DNA from: Brachionus koreanus
Taxonomy: Eukaryota > Rotifera > Eurotatoria > Ploima > Brachionidae
Length of the DNA stretch: 64,000 nt
NCBI GenBank assembly: GCA_016987375.1
Contig: PJRA01000216.1
Location: 1,865,856 to 1,929,855, forward strand
Reading direction: 5' to 3'
Below, piece after piece: positions 12,401 through 21,678 of the stretch. A program made the position numbers and the translations under genes. The notes under the pieces were generated by a model. The model was not told the origin of the DNA, did not search any database, and worked only from the letters and a program-made list of their open reading frames with translations. The stretch's first letter is position 1; each line of letters starts with the position of its first letter.

Positions 12401-15400
12401 TTGATAATGTCTGGATACAGTCCAGACCATGATGTATCGGGGATAAGTGATCCGTTTCTCCAAGTTCGCATAATACGTCTACTACGAGTTTTAGGCAAGA
12501 ACGATCAAGAATCTAGTGAGTCCATGAACGACATCTTAGCTCAGGTAATATTTTTGATTCTCAAAATTAGAATAGATAAAATAGGTAAGTTGAAAAGTTG
12601 GTGTTTCTAATAGAAACCGGTGCAATAGCCGGTCAAGCCATTCTACACGAACTAGCTCAAACACTTTTGAGTTTGTCCTCAACAAACTCAGCTCTCAGGG
12701 TTTGTAATTATGACTAGCTTATTTTATCTGTTCGATGTTTGTAAATTTAAATATTTGTTTAATTTTTGTACGCGCTCAGGTTTGCACTAATACAGAAACT
12801 ACAAAAAATGCTGGAAATTCAATCCTTCACGAAACTGTTCTAACTATTATGGACATAAAATCCGAGCCCGCTTTAAGAGTAATTAATGTGCTATAATATA
12901 AATTTTTAAAATTGCTAATATCTTTTTATTTAAAGGTTTTAGCAGTTAATATTCTGGGTAGATTTCTGTTAAATCAAGACAAAAATATAAGGTTATTCTT
13001 TTAAAATTTTTAAGCTGACCAATTTCATTAGCAGTTTATCAAATTATCTCATTTAAATAAAAAAATAGACTAATTGAAGTTTATGATCAAAATAATTTTT
13101 ATCTGTACCAAGACATTTTAAATCGTTTTGAAATAGCCTACATAATTCTGCATACAAATCTTTACAGATATGAGCAGGTTTAAGATTGAATGTTTAGTAA
13201 GAAAATTTAATTTTACAAAAAAAATCAAAAATTACCTAAAAACCTTAATTTATTTAACACATAAAATTCGATTAAGTAAAAATGGTTTTGAGTCAGTTAG
13301 TCCAGAATTATTAAATATTTTTAAAGCATCATTTAAACAAAAAAATATTGCTAGATCATAAAAAATAAAAGAATGCTAGATCATATTCCATGGAATTGAT
13401 AGGTTTTCCATGGAATTGATATTGAGTCAGGTTTTCTACTTTAGCCGATTGTTTAATAAAAGAAGTATATTCTATTTCAAGCATTTTATACAAGGAAACT
13501 ATGGTTTTCGGTCTCATTAGTTTTGGTATGGATCCAACTTTATTAATGTTTTAGCTAAATGAGTTCAAATTTACAAAAAAATTTCTAAATTAAGATTCAG
13601 CTTATAATACTCTTCCAAATCTGTGAATTTTCTATCGCTATCGGCATTAAGTTTTTCTGTATTTGTTTGAATATTCAGCCTTTGAAAATTTTTATTTTAT
13701 TTTTGTCTTTGATAGAAGATAGTTATGGGTTAATACCTTTAACCAACAGTTACCGCTAATCTTTATACTTATTTATGTTTTTCATGTTTTTTATTTTACA
13801 TTTGATTTTTATTCTAAACACATTTAAACAATTTTCGATCCTTTTTTATTAATCGTTAGGCTAAAAAGAAGGACTTTGTTCCATTCTGAGTAGCCTGAGG
13901 TTTTCCCTCAAACAAATAAAAATACAATACAATACAATACATTTGTCTTTGGTAACATTTAAAAGTTTACTTTAGGAATAGAATATTACTTTTTATTAAG
14001 GAAAAAAGTGTTAAAAATTCAAATATACTGAAAAGATTTTTAATTATGTTAAAAACTAATCTTATTAAATTTATTATTTAATTGCAAAAAAAACAAAAAA
14101 AAATTTTTTAAAAAGCTTATAAATTTTCAATCTAGAGAAAACGAAGTATATTGCCATTCGGACGAATCGTAGGGTTTTCCCTTCAACTTTATTTTATAAA
14201 AATAAATACTGCGTAATTTGCTTTTTTGAATAAACTAAAAACTATGTTGAAATATTAGAAAGTATACCAAGAATTTAGAAAATTATGGCAGAATTTTGCA
14301 AAATAAAAATTTTTTAAAATACTAATAGTTTTTCTTGACTTCTTTGACATATTAATCATTAAAATTGAACATCGATTAAAACATGAATTTTCATTGTAAT
14401 TATATAAGAAAATCTTATTTTCTGAAAGATTTAGCAAAAATATTTTTCTGTAGATTTTTTTTTTCTATTTCAATTCTAAAATAAATGAATTTTATATTTA
14501 ATTTTTACTTGTATTGTCTAAACTACAAAATATATTGCTAAATAAATTAAATGAAAATCCTATCTTAAAGCATTAAGGCAAATATTTAATTAATCTCAAT
14601 TGTACGATTTATTAGATTTGAAAAATCTGTCATGAATTGGTCATCTTCAATTGATTTAGGTTAAAATTTAGTAAAAATTTAAGATATGTTGCCTTGAATA
14701 CACTGTTGCGAGTGATTCATGCAGATTTGAGCTCTATTCAGCGACACCGAGGAACAATTGTTGAATGCCTCAAGGACCCAGATGTGTCTATAAAGCGAAG
14801 AGCAATGGAATTATGCTTTGCATTAATAAATCGAAAAAATATAGTTGAAATGATCGATGAACTGTGCAGTTTTCTTCAGACATGCGAGCCTGAGTTCAAA
14901 GCCGATTGTTCATCGAACATGTTTATAGCAATGGAAAAATATGCTCCCAACAAAAAATGGCATGTTGATCAAATGATCAAAATTCTCAAATCGGCCGGAA
15001 ACAATTCACGCGACGACATAGTATCCAGTTTTATATCGCTAATTTCGAATACCCCTGAGCTTCACTTGTATACAATGCATCAATTGGTTGACATGATACG
15101 AGATGATGTGACACAGCAGCCATTAGTGCAAGTTGCCGCTTGGTGTATTGGCGAATACGGTGAACAATTTCAAAGCAGTGATTACGAAGGACAAAAAGTT
15201 GATGAAGAGGAAATAGCCAATTTATTAATTAAAATTCTAAATTATAATGCTGGTTTGATTTCAACACGCCAATATGCCATTAATGCACTTGTAAAATTAA
15301 CGAATCGTTATCCCGTTTTGACCGAACATGTTCAATCCATTATGTCCGTGTATGGTTGCAATATGAATTTAGATTTACAGCAGAGGGCAGTAGAATATCA

Positions 15401-16373
15401 TACTGTGCTTAAGAAATATGATAATTTAAAAGATGGATTGTATGAACAAATGCAGCCTTTCGAACTTAAGCAAAACTATATAGATGATGTGGAGGAAGAT
15501 ATCTACGAAGGTAAGAATGAAGAAGAAATTTTACATGAAAAAGAAAAGCAAAAAGAAGAGGCTACAAAAGCGTTACTTATCATTTTCGGAGAGGACTCTA
15601 CAGAAACAACTCCAAGCAAAAATGAAGAAGCGCCAAAACTTGATCCCTTAGCGGACATTTTCGGTAATCCTCCTACAACAAATCCATCGAATTCAAATGT
15701 ACTGGACTCAATATTCGGCTCAAATGAACAAGTAGCTCCGCAAACGTCCAATAATATTCTTGATATTTTTGATAGTTCAAACAATCAATCATCATCTAAA
15801 CCTAGTCAATCAGGATTAGACGATATTTTGGGAATGAACAGTACAACAGTCGTAAATAAATCCGACAAAGCTTCTAACAACGATATAATGGATATTTTTG
15901 GAAATTTGCAAACTAAGCCAATTCAAAATGGTCATGGTGAATCAATAAATGGTCAGAAGCCATCAATGAATGTATACGAAAAGAATGAAGTCAAAATAAC
16001 TTTTGAGCCATGTGCAAATGGCAATGGAAGCACACCAACACAGCATTTTATTCAATTAAAGGCAGAAAATTTGTCTTTTAGTAATGTTGTTAGAAATTTT
16101 ATATTTAGTGCTGCGGCACCAACTAGCATGAAACTGCAACTATCTCAGCCAGATAAAACTAATTTACAGCCATTTGAAAATATGTCTCAAACAATTGCTA
16201 TAGCTAATCCGAATAAAGTAAAAATTCATAATAATTTTTATTAAATTGAAGTGAAATTTTATTTTCTTAAATTAAAGGATAAATTACGATTAAGAATAAA
16301 ATTGTCATACAAATTGAATGATGTACCAATCGAAGAACCAGTTTTTGTTGTGAATATACCATTTTTTGAATAA
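9491..16373 (+). CDS. AP1G1: AP-1 complex subunit gamma (gamma-adaptin)
   Basis: Large subunit of the AP-1 clathrin adaptor, which sorts cargo at the trans-Golgi and endosomes. Exons 9491-9882, 9941-10179, 12026-12102, 12368-12544, 12780-12878, 12936-12991, 14684-16217 and 16278-16373 give 889 residues. The helical trunk is strongly conserved: [72 protein letters not shown]. The hinge (about residues 600-760) is acidic and repeats short D-I-F/L motifs ([35 protein letters not shown]). The C-terminal ear starts near VKITFEP. The first ATG adds about 28 residues ahead of the [14 protein letters not shown] start seen in other animals. Introns 2 and 6 are large and hold repeats. An alternative exon 5 lies at 12598-12699. 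Confidence 0.95.
10180..12025 (+). other. Large intron 2 of gamma-adaptin, repeat-bearing
   Basis: The intron runs from GTAATT at 10180 to the TATAG acceptor ending at 12025. It contains the MITE at 11549-11817. Around 10750-10830 a stretch resembles the right arm of that MITE (CAGAAC...CCTTAG.AAAAAAGTTATTT), so a diverged copy may be present. Short open frames here look like noise. Confidence 0.6.
11541..11825. mobile_element. hAT-type MITE with 8-bp target-site duplication
   Basis: The element spans 11549-11817 (269 bp). The termini GGCATTGTGAATTTTGGAAC and its reverse complement pair for about 90 bp as an imperfect long hairpin. Both sides are flanked by TATTAATC (11541-11548 and 11818-11825). 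An exact 8-bp duplication is typical of the hAT superfamily, so this is most likely a non-autonomous hAT element. It has no coding capacity. Confidence 0.85.
12598..12699 (+). CDS. AP1G1: Alternative (mutually exclusive) exon 5 of gamma-adaptin
   Basis: A 102-nt stop-free segment between an AG (12596-12597) and a GT (12700-12701). It sits in the intron between exon 4 (ends 12544) and the canonical exon 5 (12780-12878, 99 nt). Both segments are phase 0 at both ends and both are multiples of three. The alternative encodes ...[13 protein letters not shown]..., aligned to ...[13 protein letters not shown]... in the canonical exon. It then diverges over the next helix ([16 protein letters not shown] against [15 protein letters not shown]), one residue longer. 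Seen: homology, phase and flanking splice dinucleotides. Inferred: tandem exon duplication used in a mutually exclusive way. The acceptor has a weak pyrimidine tract, so the exon could be minor or decaying. Confidence 0.65.
12992..14683 (+). other. Large intron 6 of gamma-adaptin, repeat-bearing
   Basis: Contains a direct duplication of TTCCATGGAATTGATA near 13385-13425 and a repeat tail at 13859-13941. A more diverged copy of that tail lies near 14140-14210 (TTGCCATTCGG then GGGTTTTCCCTTCAA and an AAATAAATA end). Nothing coding was recognised. Confidence 0.5.
13859..13941 (+). repeat. Interspersed retroelement-like 3' tail
   Basis: Pattern GGCTAAAAAGAAGGACTTTG, then CCATTC, then a small GC-containing hairpin (CCTGAGGTTTTCCCTCA), then an A-rich microsatellite (ACAAT)n. 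It shares organisation and sequence with 18048-18130 and, in reverse, with 20178-20245. This suggests a common 3' tail of a non-LTR element or SINE. Confidence 0.5.
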
Positions 16374-16845
16374 AAAATTTCGATTCAATGTTTTTCACAA
16401 AATCATACCGCTTTTAAAAGCTTCTTTTTTTTTCAAATTCAATCAATAAGAAAATTTTTTAATCAAACTTACATTGAATCAAACAACAATATTTATTTAT
16501 TTAAGTTATTATTAACCTTTTACTTGTTAGTATTGAAATAAATGAAGGAAAGTATTTGAAATTTTTTATATTTATTCCGAACTTTTGACATGATTCTAAA
16601 AAAGGAAATTAAATAAATGAAATACTTTGTCGTTTTTAAAGTTTTTTAATTTATAATAAAAATATATATTTCACATTTTTTTCTTAAATGATAGAATAAA
16701 ATGATTCAAGACATAAATGTCTTGTAATAGGCTATTAAGATAGCTTTAATATTGAATTAGAATTTTTATCTGAATGGGTCAAAAAATAAAATTACTTTGT
16801 AAAATTATTATAGTTTTTTTTCAAATATTTTTGAATTAAAAAAAC
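16374..16845. other. Intergenic, 3' of gamma-adaptin
   Basis: AT-rich 3' flank. Nothing beyond likely untranslated sequence was seen. Confidence 0.5.
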
Positions 16846-16876
16846 ATGAAAAAATGCTTGGTGCTTCTAGTGTTAA
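16846..16876. repeat. Decayed end of a TTAA-type miniature element
   Basis: GAAAAAATGCTTGGTGCTTC followed by TAGTGTTAA resembles the right end of the element at 41420-41641 (GAGAAATCAGCCGGGC then TTTCTAGTGTTAA). The matching left end was not found. Confidence 0.4.
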
Positions 16877-16927
16877 AGAACTTAAAAAATGATGTGTTAA
16901 TTTTCTAGAACTAAATTAATTCTGTTT

Positions 16928-17118
16928 ATATCACTAATTGGCCCGTATAGCCGAGTGGTTTGTGTGTTAGTCATGCAAGCAGAGGGTGGAGGGTTCAAAA
17001 CCCATTGAGGGTGGAAAAATCTTCAAAANNNNNNNNNNNNNNNNNNNNNNNNNNNNNNNNNNNNNNNNNNNNNNNNNNNNNATAGAATAGGGTCAAAAAA
17101 AAAAAATATCACTAATTG
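16928..17118 (+). mobile_element. tRNA-derived SINE with 13-bp target-site duplication
   Basis: The body 16941-17105 starts GCCCGTATAGCCGAGTGGTT. It contains an A-box-like TAGCCGAGTGG (16948-16958) and a B-box-like GGGTTCAAAACCC (16991-17003), as in Leu/Ser-type tRNA heads. After an assembly gap it ends in an A-rich tail. It is flanked by perfect ATATCACTAATTG copies at 16928-16940 and 17106-17118. The arms do not fold into an intact cloverleaf with a paired acceptor stem, so it is a SINE head rather than a tRNA gene. It interrupts the left inverted repeat of the surrounding element, which dates it as the younger insertion. Confidence 0.8.
17029..17081. other. Assembly gap (53 N)
   Basis: Run of 53 N inside the SINE body, so its true length and tail are unknown. 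Confidence 0.99.
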
Positions 17119-17167
17119 TACTTAATGGTTTTAGTTTTAAATATAAGATGAAATAAGCTCTTTTTTA

Positions 17168-17229
17168 AAAAACAAATAAAGGAAGTAATAAAAGGGGTTC
17201 AAAAGACCCCTCCAATCTTTGAATGTTAA
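17168..17229. repeat. Right-end fragment of TTAA-type miniature element
   Basis: AACAAATAAAGGAAGTAATA, then AAAGGGGTTCAAAAGACCCC and TCCAATCTTTGAATGTTAA, closely match the right end of the element at 41963-42200. The left end is missing. Confidence 0.55.
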
Positions 17230-17309
17230 ATTTCGAAACCGAGAAGCATTTGAAGAAGTTTTTGAAGTTAAAAAAGAAATAAAAAGTTATTAAATTTTTG
17301 GAAATTTTT

Positions 17310-17459
17310 AAAAACAACAGTTATGAGGATCGTATTTTTGCTATTTTGGCAAGTGTTATTCTGGCTGCTTCGGCTACTAGTATCCCGAGTGAAAGATTAT
17401 TTTTTCACGCTGATTATCTTTCTGATAGACGAAATAGACTTTCAAAAAACAAATTTTAA
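17310..17459 (+). pseudogene. hAT transposase C-terminal (dimerisation) fragment
   Basis: Frame 17310-17459 reads ...FAILASVILAASATSIPSER, then LFFHADYLSDRRNRLSKNKF and a stop. The S-x-x-S-x-x-SER-LFS-like core followed by DRRNRL is the signature of the hAT-family dimerisation region at the transposase C-terminus. No upstream catalytic domain is present, so this is a decayed remnant about 50 codons long. Confidence 0.8.
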
Positions 17460-18047
17460 GAAAACATAAATTTATAATTTTGTATTTTTTTTAAAAAAAA
17501 ATTTTTAAAAACTGTAAATAAAAAGTATGAATACTGTTATTTGTTATTTTTTTTTGTTAAAATTTAACAAATCATCCAAAAAATAAATTTTTAATTAACT
17601 TATTTCAAAAATTTAATTTTCGATTTTCAAACCTCGTCTAACTAATTCAACTTAATTTAATTTTAGTTGACTAAAATATAGCCGATTATACAAAATTAGA
17701 TAAATTGAAACCCATCACTACAATCATCAAATATTTTCCACCAAAAACAATCCACAATAAGCTCAGAATTGATTTGATCGATTTCAGAGCAAACAAGCTT
17801 TTTTCAAAATTTAAAATTCAAAATTATTTAGTACAATTAGTGATAAACAGAATTAATTTAGTTCTAGAAAATTAGCACGACATAATTTTTTAAGTTCTTT
17901 AAATGAACAATTTAGTTCTCTCTAGATAAATTAATGTAAATTGTAAATTTCTTTTCTAACATTTAAAAAATTTAAAAGCTAAACTCAATCTAAATTAACT
18001 TTTTTTGTTATTTTACAACATGGTGCGACATCAAAAATTAATCATGT

Positions 18048-18130
18048 GGCTGAAAGGAAGGACTAAGTCTCCATTCCAACCGGCCAAGGCTTCGCCTAAA
18101 TTATTTTTTAAATAAATTTAAATAAATAAA
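18048..18130 (+). repeat. Interspersed retroelement-like 3' tail
   Basis: GGCTGAAAGGAAGGACTAAG, then TCCATTC, a small hairpin CCAAGGCTTCGCC, then a tail of AAATAAAT units. Same organisation as 13859-13941. Confidence 0.5.
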
Positions 18131-18577
18131 TGAACAATTAATATTATTTTTGTTTTTGACTTATTCAAATAAAAATTCTAATTCACTATTAAAGCTATTG
18201 AAAATGATGGCCTCAATAGGGAGCATGTTCTACTGGTTTGATAGTCGGTAATTGAAGAATTCGCATGAGTTACAGAACCTGAAGATTTCTCTACGTCGTG
18301 CAATAAAAATTAGTGTTTTATGGCAATCAATCTTCACGCGTTCTACTTAGTTTAAGAGATGTAAAATCAAATGCAATTTTTAATATTTTCAAAGGTGACT
18401 CATTTCTTAGCATTTTTTTATTGTGTTATTTTGTATCAAATTGAATAGCAAAAAATTTTATCTTAATTCCAAGATCAAAATTCTTTTTCTAAAATAAATT
18501 AAATCTAATTAAATTAATGTTAATGAAAAATGAAATATAAAAAATTAGCTGAAAAACTTTTAGAAATTAAGTAATTG

Positions 18578-19936
18578 ATGGAAAAAAGTGATGATAAGAA
18601 TATTGTTCTTAATTACAAAATTGTAAACCAAGATTTTAATTATGACGGAGAAGTTATTATATTAGAAGATGACGATTTTATTCAATCAACTTTAAACTTA
18701 TTTTCAACAGAAGAAATCAATGGTCCAAAAGAATTGATAAATAGAGATTTTGATGATGAAAACTTACTAAATTCACCAACAAGTTTAATTGATTTAACAG
18801 CAACAGATGATTTTGATCTTTATGACATATTTATGCTGGAAACAGAGTCAAGTAATAACCTCGATTCGCAATTGAACGTAAATTTACCCTTCAAAAAAGA
18901 GAAAGTAAAAAAAGAATATGAATTACTAAAAATGAATAATTTGAAAGAGATTCCTGAAATTTTTTTAGACGAAGAAGTTCCTAGAGAAGATAATTTTGAT
19001 CATGAAAGTAACGTCATTTCTACAACAAATTCAAAAAATAAACAAATTATTTGTGCTGAATGCTTAAAATCTTTTAGCAGATCTTATAATTATAAACGTC
19101 ACCTTTTCTTGCATAGGATCAAAACTAATGATAATTTGAGTATAAACAAATGTCCAAATTGTAAAAGAGAAGTAGCAGACCGATCAAATTTTTTTAAACA
19201 CTTGAAAATTTGTTCACCTAGTTGCATTGCAAATTTTAAATCTGTCAAAACAAATAAGTCAGCAGGCACCAATAAATTTATATGCCCAATATGTGACAAA
19301 ATATTTTTCAAAAAATACAACTTAACTAGACATCTAGGAGTACATTTAATGAACGAACTAAATAGAAATAATGAATTTTGTCTGAACTTAAATGATGGAT
19401 TTACAAGCAAAAAAAGTGTAAAATATCAATTTTATGAATGTGAAAAATGTGAAAGAAGATTTTCAACAAAGCAATTATTACTATATCATAAAGATAAATG
19501 GCATGAAACAAGATACTCGTGCCATTATTGCAACGATATAATGTTTTTTAACAAACTCGAATTCATTAGACACTTAAATCTAAATCACAAAATAAAATTT
19601 AAATTTGAATGTAAATATTGTAAAAAAAGTTTTCGCTATGTAAGCGAATTTATTCAACATAGATTAACTCATCTAAACAAATTTCAAATTAATCAATGGG
19701 ATAGAGTTAATAAAAAATTTGAAATTAACTCATTGGATTTTTTTAATATCAAGAAAAGTATGCAATGTTCGTTTTGTGGAAAAAATTTTTCAAAAAAATT
19801 TAATTTAACAAGGCATTTAAGAACCAAGCATTCAATCGAAAATGATGGTCAAGATCAAATTAACAGCTTATTTTCACAAAAACAAAATTTATTTTTTGAA
19901 CAAAATAAATCAAAATTTTTAATCAATAAATTGTAA
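18578..19936 (+). CDS. C2H2 zinc-finger protein, seven fingers, single exon
   Basis: Probable nuclear DNA-binding protein, 452 residues, ATG at 18578 and TAA at 19934-19936. The N-terminal about 155 residues are acidic and Asp/Glu/Asn-rich without a recognised domain, as in transactivation regions (inference). Seven zinc fingers follow. Finger 1 (CAECLKSFSRSYNYKRHLFLH), finger 3 (CPICDKIFFKKYNLTRHLGVH) and finger 6 (CKYCKKSFRYVSEFIQHRLTH) are canonical. Finger 2 ends H-x3-C instead of H-x3-H. Fingers 4 and 5 have longer His spacing, and finger 7 ends HLRTKH. Linkers between fingers are long and not of the TGEKP type, so this is not a KRAB-like array. It has no introns, unlike nearly all its neighbours, which may indicate retroposition. 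Orthology not assigned. Confidence 0.9.
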   Translation: MEKSDDKNIVLNYKIVNQDFNYDGEVIILEDDDFIQSTLNLFSTEEINGPKELINRDFDDENLLNSPTSLIDLTATDDFDLYDIFMLETESSNNLDSQLNVNLPFKKEKVKKEYELLKMNNLKEIPEIFLDEEVPREDNFDHESNVISTTNSKNKQIICAECLKSFSRSYNYKRHLFLHRIKTNDNLSINKCPNCKREVADRSNFFKHLKICSPSCIANFKSVKTNKSAGTNKFICPICDKIFFKKYNLTRHLGVHLMNELNRNNEFCLNLNDGFTSKKSVKYQFYECEKCERRFSTKQLLLYHKDKWHETRYSCHYCNDIMFFNKLEFIRHLNLNHKIKFKFECKYCKKSFRYVSEFIQHRLTHLNKFQINQWDRVNKKFEINSLDFFNIKKSMQCSFCGKNFSKKFNLTRHLRTKHSIENDGQDQINSLFSQKQNLFFEQNKSKFLINKL

Positions 19937-20177
19937 TCATAATAATGAATAGATTTTTTAAAAAAACATGCAAAGATACCGATTTGGTGCTCTTTAAATC
20001 ACATTAATTTTAATGATATGGCTCAAAAAATAATAATAATAAAAGCATTAAAATATTTTAAACAAAAATTTTCATTTTTAGTACTTTAATTTATTTCAGG
20101 ACGATTTTACGAAGTAAAATTTTTAATCAAATTTCCTATTCAAATTTTACTAAAATATTTTTAATATGCAATTAAAT

Positions 20178-20245
20178 TTTTATTTATTTATTAGAAAAAT
20201 AAATTTGGGAATTTCCCGAACGGCAAAAGCCTTCTTTTCAGCCCC
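20178..20245 (-). repeat. Interspersed retroelement-like 3' tail (reverse)
   Basis: On the minus strand it reads GGCTGAAAAGAAGGCTTTTG, then CCGTTCGGGAAATTCCC, then a tail containing AATAAATAAATA. It matches the head and tail layout of 13859-13941 and 18048-18130. Confidence 0.5.
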
Positions 20246-20423
20246 CTTGCTAATGTTTGTTATTTAGTATATAAACAAAATTTAATTTAGAGTAATTTAG
20301 AAGTGTTTGAAAATTTAAGATTAAAGATTAAATGAAATTTAAATGCAATTAAATTAAATTTATATGATTTTACTAGAAATTACAATCCTTTTTTCTAAAT
20401 TAAAAACTTTGAAAATCTGCGAA

Positions 20424-20496
20424 TAAATTTAACTGCGCATTTAAAATATTCTAATCATATTTGAAAAAAAATATATTGATCAAAAATTTTATTTTG
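20424..20496. repeat. Interspersed repeat, copy 1
   Basis: AAATTTAACTGCGCATTTAA and the following TTGATCAAAAATTTTA pair closely with 35650-35721. The spacing is comparable, with scattered substitutions. Confidence 0.5.
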
Positions 20497-21678
20497 TAAT
20501 TTTAGTGCTTGTAAACATTCAATGTTAAACCCAATTTTTCACATCTGAATGCAAAACTGTAATCTTCCAGCTAAAGATTTAATGGTTTTTCGAAATTAGC
20601 TATTTTAAAATTTTATTTCCATTTGCATTCATAAAGCTTTGTCTTTTAAAGCTAAACATTCTCTTTTGAAAACATAAAAATATAGAAATGATTTGTCAAA
20701 AAACGAATAAAATTTTCAAATTCTTTATTTTATTTTTGATAAATTTTTTTTTTGGAAAGAGAATTAAAAATTATTACGATTCAAAATTAAAATAAGGATG
20801 AATAATTAAAATAAATAAATGTTAAAAAACTTGTTTAAAATTGAAGAGAAATAAAAAAAATGATAACTTTGCATATTCATAATCAACAAATAAAAATTTT
20901 CAATAAAAATGGCAAATTGAAGTTAATGATCAATTTAAATGACCATACTCATAAATTATCTATTTATAAAGGTTGTTAATAATTTTTAAGTAAAATTTTT
21001 GTTTCAGAAATATGTTTTGAAAGTAAACATTCAATGTTTAAATCAATTTTTTATGTCTTTACAAAAATATCATGCATCCAAAATTTTGCGAAATTCTTGG
21101 CTATTGTTTAACATTTTATTCTACACACGAAAAAATGTCTCTACATTTAGCATTTTATTAAAAATGCTTAAAAATCTATTTTTTAAGCTGACTTTTGTGA
21201 ATGAAAATCTGACTATAAACTTCAATTTAGCGAAAAAATTTCCCATCATCCTTTTAAAAATTCGTGGTATTAAATAATTAAAGAAATCTTTTCGACTAGC
21301 ATAATATTCTACTGTTGATAATAAAAAAAATTGCATTTATTCTTTTTTTTTACCGAAATAAAATAAGAAAATTAATAAAACCTTGAATTTTTTTTAAACT
21401 AAATTCTTTTTTTACTGATTTAAATTATTTTTATTAATAAAAATTAAAATATAATACAAAAGATTTAAGTTTTTTTTTTTCTCTTTTTCATTTCATTTAG
21501 CTCAATTTAAAAAATAATGAATCGAAATTAAAATTTGTGATGTTCTAAAATCACTTATTTATTAAAATTTTAGTCTTCAGACAGTAAAGATGACATTTAA
21601 AATTTCAAACTTATACGATTCACTAATTTTTATTTGTATTTGTGTCAAAATATTTAAATTAATTAACGGCAATTCAAA

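Larger units (their letters stand above)
16873..17902. mobile_element. Composite DNA-transposon remnant with long inverted repeats
   Basis: The left arm from 16873 (TTAAAGAACTTAAAAAAT, later TTTTCTAGAACTAAATTAAT, then CTGTTT and TCACTAATTGTACT) is repeated inverted at 17831-17902. It runs about 70-75 bp with few differences, once the SINE at 16941-17105 is removed. The interior carries a hAT transposase C-terminal fragment (17310-17459) and a fragment of a TTAA-type miniature element. The outer ends are TTAA on both sides, which is not the 8-bp duplication expected of hAT. The identity of the outer element is therefore unsettled and several insertions are probably nested here. Confidence 0.6.
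19937..21678. other. Intergenic between convergent genes; repeats
   Basis: Lies between the plus-strand zinc-finger gene and the minus-strand protease. It contains a reverse-oriented repeat tail (20178-20245) and a copy of the GCGC-containing repeat (20424-20496). Two overlapping opposite-strand open frames near 20999-21336 have no coding character. Confidence 0.5.

Noticed and set aside
13170..13361. Open frame inside gamma-adaptin intron 6
   Set aside because: It is out of context for the gene, has low-complexity composition and cannot be joined in phase to the flanking exons with conserved sequence.
16941..17015. Functional tRNA gene
   Set aside because: A- and B-box-like motifs are present but the acceptor arm does not pair. 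The unit is flanked by 13-bp duplications and an A tail, as for a SINE.
20999..21336. Two overlapping open frames on opposite strands
   Set aside because: AT-rich, Lys/Phe/Leu/Asn composition only, no splice context and no similarity.
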